From the NCBI RefSeq assembly GCF_002735705.1, contig NZ_PDZL01000004.1, positions 1 to 64,000 of the forward strand: DNA of 64,000 nt, read 5' to 3'. The translations under genes and the position numbers were made by a program. Positions 44,604 to 52,863 of this stretch are shown here, piece after piece. Within the stretch, counting starts at the first letter, position 1, and each line of letters starts with the position of its first letter. The notes beneath the pieces were generated by a model, which was not told where the DNA came from, did not search any database, and was given only the letters and a program-made list of their open reading frames with translations. The DNA comes from Janthinobacterium sp. BJB426 (GTDB lineage: Bacteria > Pseudomonadota > Gammaproteobacteria > Burkholderiales > Burkholderiaceae_D).

Positions 44604-45809
44604 ATGAATCAACGAACAACACTTCCCCTGTGGGCCTGGGGCGGCATCGTGCTGCTGCTGGTCTGCCTGTCGCGCATCAGCATCGACATTTATCTGCCGT
44701 CGCTGCCGGCCATGGCCGATGCCCTGCATGCCAGCGATGCCCAGCTGCAACTGACCCTGAGCCTGTTCATGGCCGGCTCGGCCGCCTCGATGCTCGCTTG
44801 CGGGCCGCTGGCCGACCGCTACGGACGCCGTCCCGTGCTGCTGGCCGGCACGGCCATTTATGTACTCGCCAGCATCGTTTGCAGCGTAACTTCCGACGTG
44901 CACGTGCTGATCGCCGCGCGCGTGCTGCAGGCGTTCGGCGGCTGCAGCGGCACCATCATCGGCCGGGTCATGGTGCGCGACCGCTTCGATCCCGCCACGC
45001 AGGCACGCATGCTGGGGAAAATATCGATGGTGATGGGTTTGTCGCCGATCCTGGCGCCGCTGGCCGGCAGCGTGCTCGACGCGGCGTTCGGCTGGCGCGC
45101 CGTGTTTGGCGTGCTGTGTGCGCTGGGCGCGCTGTCGCTGGGGTTGATCGCCGCCTGGGTGCCGGAAACCAGGCCGGCCAGCGTCGTGCCACAAGGTAAT
45201 ACTTTGGCGCTGTACCGCCGCCTGCTGGGCGACGCGTATTTCCTGCGCTATGCGCTGGCCATCGGCTGCGTGTATTGCACGTATTTCCCCTTCATCGCGG
45301 AATCATCCGTGCTGCTGCAAAGGGGCATGCACCTGTCGCCGCATGCGTATGCGCTGGTGTTCGCGCTGACGGTCAGCGGCTATATCGCGGGATCGAGCCT
45401 GTTTCGCGCACTGGGGCCGCGCCTGGGCGCCGATCATATGCTGGGCGTGGCGGTGCTGCTGAATGTAACGGGCGCGGCCAGCCTGTTGCTGGCGGGTACG
45501 TTGGCGCCGCAGCACGTGGCGTCGCTGGTGGCGCCGATGCTGCTGGTGATGGTGTCGGTGGGCATGGCCATTCCCGCCTGCCAGCTGGCCGTGCTGCAGC
45601 CGTATGGCGACCAGGCGGGCAGCGCCTCGGGCCTGTTCTTCTTCGTGCAGATGGCCATTACGGCCGCCTGCGGCGCCGTCATCGCCGCCATCACGGACGG
45701 CAGCGAAAAGCCGCTGCTGTGGGTGACGGCGGCGGCCAGTGGCGCCTTTGCCGCCGTCTGGCTGCTCACGAAGAGCCGGGCCAGCGTGGCGGCAGCCAGC
45801 CTTACATGA
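44604..45809 (+). CDS. Bcr/CflA-type MFS drug or metabolite exporter
   Basis: The 401-residue inner-membrane protein has twelve predicted segments and the DHA1 signature GPLADRYGRRPVLLAG between TM2 and TM3, with the antiporter motif C-like ARMLGKISMVMGLSPILAPLAGS in TM5. It likely exports drugs or a small metabolite by proton antiport. Divergent from a MocR regulator. The last 8 bases overlap convergent ybeD. Confidence 0.9.
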   Translation: MNQRTTLPLWAWGGIVLLLVCLSRISIDIYLPSLPAMADALHASDAQLQLTLSLFMAGSAASMLACGPLADRYGRRPVLLAGTAIYVLASIVCSVTSDVHVLIAARVLQAFGGCSGTIIGRVMVRDRFDPATQARMLGKISMVMGLSPILAPLAGSVLDAAFGWRAVFGVLCALGALSLGLIAAWVPETRPASVVPQGNTLALYRRLLGDAYFLRYALAIGCVYCTYFPFIAESSVLLQRGMHLSPHAYALVFALTVSGYIAGSSLFRALGPRLGADHMLGVAVLLNVTGAASLLLAGTLAPQHVASLVAPMLLVMVSVGMAIPACQLAVLQPYGDQAGSASGLFFFVQMAITAACGAVIAAITDGSEKPLLWVTAAASGAFAAVWLLTKSRASVAAASLT

Positions 45810-46098
45810 CGATCTTCACCATCGGGTGGCCCGACAGCGCCATGTACAGGGCGTCGAGCTGCTCGCGGCTGATGGCGCGCACGGTGACGGTCAGGCCCGT
45901 GTAATTGCCCTTGCCCGATGGACGCTCTTCCATGCGGCCCGCGTGGAAGGTCGGATCGTGGCTGATCACCAGTTCCAGCATGGTCGGCGCGAAGTCGACA
46001 TGCGTCGGGCCCATGATCTTGATGGGAAAATCGCTCGGGTATTCGATCAGCGATTCGCTGGGAGGAATGATGTGTTCGCTGGGAGGGATGGTTTGCAT
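45802..46098 (-). CDS. ybeD: YbeD-family protein (DUF493)
   Basis: A 98-residue small ferredoxin-like-fold protein. In many proteobacteria ybeD sits directly upstream of lipB-lipA, and its function is thought to be regulatory or lipoate-linked but is not proven. Here 2.8 kb of MocR/MFS DNA separates it from lipB. The N-terminus carries a short duplicated PPSE motif. Ribosome site GGAAT. Confidence 0.9.
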   Translation of the reverse strand: MQTIPPSEHIIPPSESLIEYPSDFPIKIMGPTHVDFAPTMLELVISHDPTFHAGRMEERPSGKGNYTGLTVTVRAISREQLDALYMALSGHPMVKIVM

Positions 46099-46415
46099 GG
46101 GAATTCCAATCAGTGCCGGTCAGTGCCAAAGGCGTATTGTAGCCAACTTTGGCAGCGCCTGCGCCCGCTGCCATGGCGCCAGAGGCGCGGAAAAAAAAAG
46201 CCAGCTTTGTAAGCTGGCGAAAACTATTTCGTTTGGACAAAATAGCCGGAAAATCGGTGCTGTCAGCCGTGAAGGCATTGCGCTGTCTTGCAATGACGTC
46301 ACTGTAGACAAAACACCGCGGCTTGACCGCTGAAATGTGACGAACTGTCGGTTTGGCGGCTTGAACGTCGATAATCCATGACCGGACGGACAGGCGGCCA
46401 GCGCCAGCGGCCCGT
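46099..46415. other. Non-coding gap between ybeD and the FecR/DUF6600 gene
   Basis: 317 bases. It holds the intrinsic terminator at 46191-46218 and the promoter region of ybeD to its left. Bases 46219-46415 contain no convincing gene; a TGACGTCA palindrome is present. On the minus strand this would be an unusually long 3' untranslated region of the upstream gene. Confidence 0.6.
46191..46218 (-). terminator. Intrinsic terminator, minus strand
   Basis: Perfect 8-bp stem GCCAGCTT / AAGCTGGC with a 3-base loop, followed on the minus strand by nine T (46199-46191). It lies about 200 bases beyond the stop of the FecR/DUF6600 gene, the only minus-strand gene upstream. Confidence 0.9.
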
Positions 46416-48113
46416 TCAGCGTTCCATTTCCTGCATCCGGCCACTGCGGCCGGGAGCGCCGCGCTCATTGGCCCTGTCGTTGGCCCTGTCGTTGGCCCTG
46501 TCGTTGCCCCTGTCATTGACCCTTTCTTGATTCCTGGCGCGCGCGGCTGGAGCCGGCATCGGCGGCGCTGCGGGCCGCGGCTGGGCCACCGGCGGCGGGG
46601 CAGGCATGGACGGCGGCGGTGCCGTTTGCAGCACTTCGCGGCGGGGACCACGTTCTGCGCGATCCGGGCGCGGCGCATCAAAGGGACGCTCGGCGCGGGG
46701 CCGGTGCTCGCCACGCCAAGCGGGATGTGCCACCTGGTCTTGCACGGGTGGCAAGGCCGGCATCGCCGGCATCAGGGGCTGTTGCGGCTGGGGCGGCTGT
46801 GCCGGCACGGGCGGCCGGTTCGGCTGCATGGGACGCGGCGCCAGGTGCGTCTGGCCATCGTCCGTCTGCAGGCGACCGGGGCGGTTGACCCAATCGCGCC
46901 GGAACTCCCTGTCGCCGCGCGACGCATCGGAAGGGCGCTGCCAGTTGCCCGCCGGCGCAGCCGGCGTGCTCAAGGGCATGCTTTGCAGCACGGGCGCCGG
47001 CATGATGGTGCGGTTGCGGTGTTCGCGCTCACCAGCCACGGGACGGCGCCCCTCGGCCACGCGGTTGAGGCGGCGTTCATACTCTGCGCTGGCGCGGTAG
47101 CCGGGCACGTAACGGTCGTGCGGCGACAGGGGAAACCAGCCCACGTCGGGACGCTGGCCGCGGTTCATCCCGTGATTGCCGCCAACCCAGCCCACCAGGG
47201 CCGGCGCCCAAGGCACGCGGCCGCGCTCGCGGCCCGGCGCCCAGCCCCAGCGCTGGCCCAGCATTACCCAGCGGCCGTAATGCGAGGGCGCATAGCCCCA
47301 GGGTGCATTGTCGACCCAGGTCCAGCCCCATGGCGCGATCCACGTCCAGCGCCCGTCGCTGTACGGCGCCCAGCCGGCCGGCACCGTGCTGGGCAGCCAC
47401 AGGGGGCCGTATTCCGCATCGTCCTGCCAGGCGCCGTAGCGGTCCAGCTCTTCATACCCTGTCGTATCGTCCGTGACATAGCGCAAGGCCGGCGCGGCGG
47501 CGGGCAAGGCTTCGGGCCAATTGTCGAAGGCGATCCGCTGCAAGGCGCCCGTGCGCAATTCTTCGTCCGTCAGTTCGGCGCGCTTGCCGGCACGCAAGGT
47601 CACGCTGCCCGTCGCGCCATCCACGTCGGCCGCCCCGTCGAGCACGCTGACGACGCTGGCGCCGCTCTGGCGCCCCGCCTCGATGCGCACCCAGCCCGGC
47701 TGGGTCAGGATCACGCGGGCCTGGGCCGTGGTCAGCTCGAAGCCGCGCAGCGCGTCGGGATTGCGCACGCGCACGCTGACCGTGCCATAGCTGAGGTGCA
47801 ATTTGAAACTGTCGTCATCGAGTTCGCTCACTTCCAGCTCGGAATCGCCATCGAGGCGCACGGCGGCCGCGCCCACGCGCAATTCCGCCAGCGCGCCGCG
47901 CATGGTGCTCAAGCGGTTATCCGTCGTGACGGGCCAGTTCAGCAGGGCATTTTGCGCCTCGCCATCGCCGGCGCGCACCAGCACCTGCCCTTCGACGGTG
48001 GAAATGCGGCCCACGCGGACAGGCGGATCTTCGGCCAGGGCCAGGGAGCACGCCGACGACAGCAACACGGCGCACACGGTATTGAGGAAGGGGAAAGACA
48101 GGATCGGACGCAT
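46416..48113 (-). CDS. Exported FecR/DUF6600-domain protein with Arg/Pro-rich tail
   Basis: A 565-residue secreted protein. After a signal peptide (about residues 1-28) come a FecR-type beta domain (about 30-190; VGRISTVEGQVLVR, LSYGTVSVRVRN), a DUF6600 Trp/Tyr-rich region (about 210-340; GRWTWIAPWGWTWVDNAPWG) and a low-complexity Pro/Arg tail. The extreme C-terminus has NDRA repeats encoded by five 12-base units. The function is not known. FecR here is not next to a sigma factor, so it is unlikely to be a classical anti-sigma. The start at 48113 gives a proper signal peptide. Confidence 0.82.
   Translation of the reverse strand: MRPILSFPFLNTVCAVLLSSACSLALAEDPPVRVGRISTVEGQVLVRAGDGEAQNALLNWPVTTDNRLSTMRGALAELRVGAAAVRLDGDSELEVSELDDDSFKLHLSYGTVSVRVRNPDALRGFELTTAQARVILTQPGWVRIEAGRQSGASVVSVLDGAADVDGATGSVTLRAGKRAELTDEELRTGALQRIAFDNWPEALPAAAPALRYVTDDTTGYEELDRYGAWQDDAEYGPLWLPSTVPAGWAPYSDGRWTWIAPWGWTWVDNAPWGYAPSHYGRWVMLGQRWGWAPGRERGRVPWAPALVGWVGGNHGMNRGQRPDVGWFPLSPHDRYVPGYRASAEYERRLNRVAEGRRPVAGEREHRNRTIMPAPVLQSMPLSTPAAPAGNWQRPSDASRGDREFRRDWVNRPGRLQTDDGQTHLAPRPMQPNRPPVPAQPPQPQQPLMPAMPALPPVQDQVAHPAWRGEHRPRAERPFDAPRPDRAERGPRREVLQTAPPPSMPAPPPVAQPRPAAPPMPAPAARARNQERVNDRGNDRANDRANDRANERGAPGRSGRMQEMER
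46468..46527 (-). repeat. 12-bp tandem repeat encoding NDRA units
   Basis: Five consecutive 12-base units; the first three (46468-46503) are identical TTGGCCCTGTCG and the next two diverge. They encode the repeated Asn-Asp-Arg-Ala/Gly tetrapeptides near the C-terminus of the FecR/DUF6600 protein. Unit number may vary between strains. Confidence 0.9.
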
Positions 48114-48215
48114 GGCAGCGCTCCAGGCAGGACTTACAAGGATGACATGCCCGATTACATCCGCATTGGGCGGGCATCGCAAGCGGGCTTACAAATGTTT
48201 GCAACTTGATCTGCC

Positions 48216-48857
48216 TCAGGACGCCGCCTGGCCACCGCGCTTGACGAAGAACAATGCCGTGCCGACGGCCATCAGCAAGCCGCCAAAGAAGCGGTTCTGC
48301 TTTTTCACGGCCTTGGCATCGCGGAAAAAACGCTGCATCGAGGAAGCCAGGAAGGCGTAACTGTGCATGACGATCTGGTCGATCGTGCACATGGTGACGG
48401 CCAGGATCAGCAATTGCGGCAGCAGGGGCGAAGTTGGACTGATGAATTGCGGCAATACCGCCACCATGAAAATGATGCCCTTCGGATTCGTCACATTGGT
48501 GAGAAAGCCCGTCAGCACGCGCCGGCCCATGGGCGGCACCACGGCGTCGGCGTGCAGCTCACCCGCCACCGCCACCTTGGCGCGCCACTGCGACAGGCCC
48601 AGGTAGATCAGGTACAGGGCGCCCACCGTCTTGACGATATTGAACGCCACTTCGGAAGCCAGCAGCAAGGAGCCCACGCCGGCGCCGGCGATGCCCAGCA
48701 CCACCAGCAGCCCCAGCTGCAGGCCGAGAATCGTGGCGCTGGCCTTCTTCACCCCGTACGACAGGCCGTGCGACATCGACAGCACGGCGCCCGAGCCGGG
48801 CGAGACGGCGATGATGGAGGCGGCGATGACAAAGGTGATCCAGGTGGCAAAGGACAT
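48216..48857 (-). CDS. LysE/RhtB-family amino-acid exporter
   Basis: The 213-residue inner-membrane protein has about six hydrophobic segments and the family N-terminal pattern SPGSGAVLSMSHGLSYGVKKA (residues about 20-40) and GFLTNVTNPKGIIF. It likely exports an amino acid such as a homoserine lactone precursor or threonine; the substrate is not predictable. It is monocistronic and divergent from the DUF808 gene. Confidence 0.9.
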   Translation of the reverse strand: MSFATWITFVIAASIIAVSPGSGAVLSMSHGLSYGVKKASATILGLQLGLLVVLGIAGAGVGSLLLASEVAFNIVKTVGALYLIYLGLSQWRAKVAVAGELHADAVVPPMGRRVLTGFLTNVTNPKGIIFMVAVLPQFISPTSPLLPQLLILAVTMCTIDQIVMHSYAFLASSMQRFFRDAKAVKKQNRFFGGLLMAVGTALFFVKRGGQAAS

Positions 48858-48989
48858 GCGGTTTCCATAAAAATGATGGTGATGAGCAATTTTAACCCGC
48901 TCAGTGCGGCCTTGCCGGCCATCCCTGGGGTAAGATCGCAGTCACACCTTAGCCACATCGTTCCTTGCCGTACAACCAAGAATAACATC

Positions 48990-49049
48990 ATGAAAAACAA
49001 CACTTTCCTCGCTCCAATATTCCCTGCCACCACCGTGGGAGCGCGCTGA
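48990..49049 (+). CDS. Possible 19-residue upstream peptide of the DUF808 gene
   Basis: ATG at 48990 opens a 19-codon frame whose TGA ends one base before the DUF808 ATG. The DUF808 ribosome site (GGGAGCG) lies inside it, so translation of this peptide could couple to the downstream gene. Its own ribosome site is poor. It may be chance. Confidence 0.25.
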   Translation: MKNNTFLAPIFPATTVGAR

Positions 49050-49050
49050 G

Positions 49051-49998
49051 ATGGCCGGCTCCAGCCTGCTGGCCCTGCTCGACGACATCGCCAGCATCCT
49101 CGATGACGTTTCCCTGATGACCAAGGTGGCCGCCAAGAAGACGGCCGGCGTGCTCGGTGACGACCTGGCCCTGAACGCGCAGCAAGTGGCCGGCGTGCGC
49201 GCCGAGCGCGAACTGCCCGTGGTGTGGGCCGTCGCCGTCGGTTCGCTGAAGAACAAGGCCATCCTCGTGCCCGCCGCGCTGGCCATCAGCGCGTTTGCGC
49301 CGTGGGCCATCACGCCGCTCTTGATGGTAGGAGGAGCCTACCTGTGCTTCGAGGGTTTTGAGAAGATCGCGCATAAGTATTTGCACCCGGACGACAGCCA
49401 CAAGGCCGAGCTGGCGCAGGCGCTGCGCGACCCGCAGGTCGACCTCGTCGCGCTGGAAAAAGACAAGATCAAGGGCGCCATCCGCACCGATTTCATCTTG
49501 TCGGCGGAAATTATCGTCATCGCGCTGGGCACGGTGGCCGCGGCCACCTTCGCCGAGCAGGTGGCCGTCGTCGTCGGCATCGCCCTGCTCATGACGGTGG
49601 GCGTGTATGGCCTGGTCGCCGGCATCGTCAAGCTCGATGATGCGGGCTTTTACCTGGCCGCGCGCAAGGGTGCGGGCGCGCTGATGGATGGCGTGCGCGG
49701 CTTTGGCCGCATGCTCGTGTCAGCGGCGCCGAAACTGATGAAATTTCTCTCCGTCGTGGGCACCCTGGCCATGTTCATGGTCGGTGGCGGTATTTTGACG
49801 CATGGCTGGCCATGGGCCAGCGGCATGCTGCACCATGTGGAAGCCGCCGTCGGCGGCGTGGCCGGCATCGGCCCCGTGCTGGCAGCCGTCACGCCCAGCC
49901 TGATCAACGCGGTGGCAGGCCTCATCGCCGGTGGCCTGGTGCTGGCCGGCGTCACGGCCGTGTCGGCTTTGTTGCGCATGATCAAGCCAAGCAAATAG
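49051..49998 (+). CDS. DUF808 family inner-membrane protein (YedI-like)
   Basis: The 315-residue protein has the family N-terminus [36 protein letters not shown] and about six hydrophobic segments. It is related to E. coli YedI. The function is unknown. A GGGAGCG site precedes the ATG. A GC-rich hairpin follows 15 bases after the stop. Confidence 0.92.
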   Translation: MAGSSLLALLDDIASILDDVSLMTKVAAKKTAGVLGDDLALNAQQVAGVRAERELPVVWAVAVGSLKNKAILVPAALAISAFAPWAITPLLMVGGAYLCFEGFEKIAHKYLHPDDSHKAELAQALRDPQVDLVALEKDKIKGAIRTDFILSAEIIVIALGTVAAATFAEQVAVVVGIALLMTVGVYGLVAGIVKLDDAGFYLAARKGAGALMDGVRGFGRMLVSAAPKLMKFLSVVGTLAMFMVGGGILTHGWPWASGMLHHVEAAVGGVAGIGPVLAAVTPSLINAVAGLIAGGLVLAGVTAVSALLRMIKPSK

Positions 49999-50013
49999 AC
50001 TTTCTGGTCTGAT

Positions 50014-50045
50014 GGGGCGGCAGGCGCATCCGTGCCTGCCGCCCC
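50014..50045 (+). terminator. GC-rich hairpin after the DUF808 gene
   Basis: Perfect 12-bp stem GGGGCGGCAGGC / GCCTGCCGCCCC with an 8-base loop and no T-run, between the DUF808 and YiaA-type genes. Very stable; likely a 3'-end or attenuation element. Confidence 0.6.
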
Positions 50046-50082
50046 GGCCATGCCGGCGGCGCCCGCTGCCCATGGAGACCCT

Positions 50083-50514
50083 ATGCATACTTCCCCCGCC
50101 CCACGCCCCAGCAGCGCCTTTATCGGCGCCTCCTGGGCGGCATTGCTGATCGGCATCGTCACCTACCTGTCCGGCCTGTGGAACGCCGGCATGGCCCTCA
50201 ACGAGAAGGGCTATTACTTCACCATCCTCATGTATGGCCTGTTCGCCGCCATCTCGCTGCAAAAATCCGTGCGCGACCGTAACGAAGGCATCGCCGTGAC
50301 GGGGATATACTTTGGCCTGTGCTGGATTTCCGTGCTGCTGGCCTTGCTGTTATTGACTGTGGGCCTGTGGAACGCTAATCTGCAAAATAGCGAGAAAGGG
50401 TTTTATGCGATGGCATTCCTGCTGAGCCTGTTTGCAGCCGTGGCAGTGCAAAAGAATGTGCGCGACGTGGCACGGGCCGCGCCAGCCACCTCTGCCGAGG
50501 CGCCGGGAACTTAA
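50083..50514 (+). CDS. YiaA/YiaB-family inner-membrane protein
   Basis: The 143-residue protein has four hydrophobic segments arranged as two similar halves: [22 protein letters not shown] and [22 protein letters not shown], each ending SLQKSVRD or AVQKNVRD. This internal duplication is the mark of the YiaA/YiaB domain. The function is unknown. A GGAG site fixes the ATG at 50083. Confidence 0.9.
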   Translation: MHTSPAPRPSSAFIGASWAALLIGIVTYLSGLWNAGMALNEKGYYFTILMYGLFAAISLQKSVRDRNEGIAVTGIYFGLCWISVLLALLLLTVGLWNANLQNSEKGFYAMAFLLSLFAAVAVQKNVRDVARAAPATSAEAPGT

Positions 50515-50556
50515 ACACCAGCGGGGCATCTATTCCTGTATCCATGTCGGGAGAGG

Positions 50557-52668
50557 ATGATGAGCGACCAGCAGAAACGTTTGCAAATGGCACTGGAGGC
50601 GGCGCACATGGCGATCTGGGATTCGCGCATCGTCGCTGGCCAGGTCATCGACGGCACGGTCAGCTGGTCGGCCAAGGGCGCCACCTTGCTGGGCCTGGAA
50701 GAGCGGGCGCTGACGCAGCCATTCCGCAGCTTTCTCGACTGCGTGCACGCCGGCGACCGCGACAAGGTGATCAAAGTGCTGCAGGACGGCGTGCGCCGGC
50801 GCGGCGGCTACGCCCTGCAATACCGCGTCGTCTGGCCCGATGGCAGCGAACACTGGCTGGCGGCCAAGGCGCACATCTTCATGGATGCCGGCGGCCAGCC
50901 CGAACGCACCCTGGGCATCATCTGGGATATCACCGAGCACATGGCGCGCGAACTGATGATCGCCGAACGCAAGGAACTGGCCGAAGTGACGCTCAGTTCC
51001 ATCGGCGACGGCGTCATCACCACCGATCCGTTCGGCAAGACGCGCTACCTGAACCGGGTGGCCGAGCAATTGACGGGCTGGAGCAACGAGCTGGCCCAGG
51101 GCCTGGATATCTGGGAAACCCTGAACCTCGTCGATGAACACACGGGAGAGCCGCTCGAACACGTGGCCATCAAATGCTTGCGCCAGCGCCAGGCCATCGG
51201 CATTTCCACGCATGCGCAGCTGGTCAAGCGCGACGGGCGGCGCATCGCTGTGGAAGAGTCCGCCGCGCCCATCTGGTCGCGCAATGGCGACATCCTCGGC
51301 GCCGTCGTCGTGTTCCGCGACGTCAGCCACGAGCGCAAGCTGAGCCAGCAATTGTCGTGGCACGCCACGCACGACACCCTGACAGGCCTGATCAACCGGC
51401 GCGAATTCGAGCACCTGGTGGCTGGCGCCCTGCACACGGCCAAGCAGGATGGCCACGTGCATGCGCTGCTGTACCTGGACCTGGACCAGTTCAAGGTCAT
51501 CAACGATACCTGCGGCCATGGCGCCGGCGACGTGTTGCTGCAACTGCTGGCGAAGATGCTGCAGGCACAAATGCGCGACAGCGACATCCTGGCGCGCCTG
51601 GGCGGCGACGAACTGGGCGTGCTGCTGCCGCACTGTCCGCTCGACCACGCGCGCGTCATCGGCGAACAGCTGCGCCAGTCCATCCGCGATTTCCGTTTCG
51701 CCTGGGATAGCCGCAGCTTCGAGCTGGGCGTGAGCATCGGCATGGTGGAAATCAGCCAGGACAGCAAGTCCATGAGCGAGCTGCTGAGCGCGGCCGACCA
51801 GGCTTGCTACCTGGCCAAGGAGCAGGGCCGCAACCGCATCCACGTCTACCAGGAGTCCGACGTCATGCTGGCCCAGCGGCATGGCGAAATGCTGTGGATC
51901 TCGCGCCTGAACGAAGCGTTCGCCCACGATTATTTCCGCCTGTACGCCATGCCCATCGTGCACCTGCACGACAGCCAGGAACACCACGACGAAGTGCTGA
52001 TCCGCATCCGCAACAGCAAGGGCGATTTGATACTGCCCGGCGCCTTCATCCCGGCTGCAGAACGCTACGACATGATGCTGTCCATCGACCGCTGGGTCAT
52101 CCGTGCCGTCTGCGCACATATCGAGAGCGTGCGCGACAGCCTGCCGCCTTTGGCCGCGCTGGCGGAAAGCCGGCGCCGCGCACCGGCCCTGTATTCCGTC
52201 AACCTGTCGGGCATGTCGCTGGCCGATGCCGGCTTGCACGATTACATCACCGAGCAGTTCGTGCAGTTCGCCATCGCGCCCGAGCAGATCTGCTTTGAAA
52301 TTACGGAAACGGCCGTCATCGCCAACCTGCCCAAGGCGCAAGTGTTCATGCGCCAGCTCAAGGCCCTGGGCTGCCGCTTCTCGCTCGATGACTTTGGCAG
52401 CGGCTTTTCCTCGTTCGGCTACCTGAAAGCGCTGCCCGTCGACTATCTCAAGATCGACGGCGTTTTCGTGCGCGACATCGCCACCAACGCCATCAACCGC
52501 GCCATGGTCAAGGCCATCAATGAAGTGGGGCACGTAATGGGCCTCAAAACGGTGGCCGAATACGTGGAAGACGCGGCCACCCTGGCCGTCATCCGCGAAC
52601 TGGGCATCGACTACGCGCAAGGCTACGCCGTGGGCAACCTGCGGCCGCTGACGGCGGGCGTGGATTAG
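50557..52668 (+). CDS. PAS-PAS-GGDEF-EAL cyclic-di-GMP protein
   Basis: A 703-residue cytoplasmic protein. Two PAS domains (about residues 10-125 and 140-265) are followed by GGDEF (about 280-435) and EAL (about 445-700). The GGDEF active site reads GGDEL (residues 349-353). The EAL motif reads EVL (Glu479 kept), with the other catalytic segments ETAV, DDFGSGFSSFGYL and KIDG intact. Net phosphodiesterase activity looks likely, with GGDEF weak or regulatory. No membrane segment, so PAS senses an internal signal. The ATG three bases downstream (50560) fits the GGAGAG site better. It lies before a PAS chemoreceptor. Confidence 0.93.
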   Translation: MMSDQQKRLQMALEAAHMAIWDSRIVAGQVIDGTVSWSAKGATLLGLEERALTQPFRSFLDCVHAGDRDKVIKVLQDGVRRRGGYALQYRVVWPDGSEHWLAAKAHIFMDAGGQPERTLGIIWDITEHMARELMIAERKELAEVTLSSIGDGVITTDPFGKTRYLNRVAEQLTGWSNELAQGLDIWETLNLVDEHTGEPLEHVAIKCLRQRQAIGISTHAQLVKRDGRRIAVEESAAPIWSRNGDILGAVVVFRDVSHERKLSQQLSWHATHDTLTGLINRREFEHLVAGALHTAKQDGHVHALLYLDLDQFKVINDTCGHGAGDVLLQLLAKMLQAQMRDSDILARLGGDELGVLLPHCPLDHARVIGEQLRQSIRDFRFAWDSRSFELGVSIGMVEISQDSKSMSELLSAADQACYLAKEQGRNRIHVYQESDVMLAQRHGEMLWISRLNEAFAHDYFRLYAMPIVHLHDSQEHHDEVLIRIRNSKGDLILPGAFIPAAERYDMMLSIDRWVIRAVCAHIESVRDSLPPLAALAESRRRAPALYSVNLSGMSLADAGLHDYITEQFVQFAIAPEQICFEITETAVIANLPKAQVFMRQLKALGCRFSLDDFGSGFSSFGYLKALPVDYLKIDGVFVRDIATNAINRAMVKAINEVGHVMGLKTVAEYVEDAATLAVIRELGIDYAQGYAVGNLRPLTAGVD

Positions 52669-52750
52669 CCGCCAGCGGCAACCAGTATCTTTAAAGCAAT
52701 GCCGCATTGCTATCGCTAAATGCGTGCAAGCACGACCAATCTTGAGGATT

Positions 52751-52764
52751 TTGATCTACATCAA
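52751..52764 (+). promoter_or_regulatory. FNR/Anr box upstream of the PAS chemoreceptor
   Basis: TTGAT-CTAC-ATCAA is a perfect match to the FNR/Anr consensus TTGAT-N4-ATCAA. It lies 100 bases upstream of the ATG at 52864, leaving room for a class II promoter (start near 52799). It should induce the chemoreceptor, and perhaps hemN, when oxygen falls. The rest of the gap 52669-52863 shows no gene. Confidence 0.85.
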
Positions 52765-52863
52765 TAAATTTGCGCAGGCGACTCCTTACACTGATCTCCA
52801 TTCTTGCAATCGTGCAAGTCTTACTCACCAATTGCCTATTTAACTGATCAGGAAGCCGCGACC

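Noticed and set aside
46120..46311. A 63-codon minus-strand frame
   Set aside because: It spans the intrinsic terminator at 46191-46218, so it cannot be a normal gene.
46527..48209. A 560-codon plus-strand frame
   Set aside because: Antisense to the FecR/DUF6600 gene, whose signal peptide and domains are clear.
50530..52707. A 725-codon minus-strand open frame
   Set aside because: Antisense shadow of the PAS-GGDEF-EAL gene, with no family signature.
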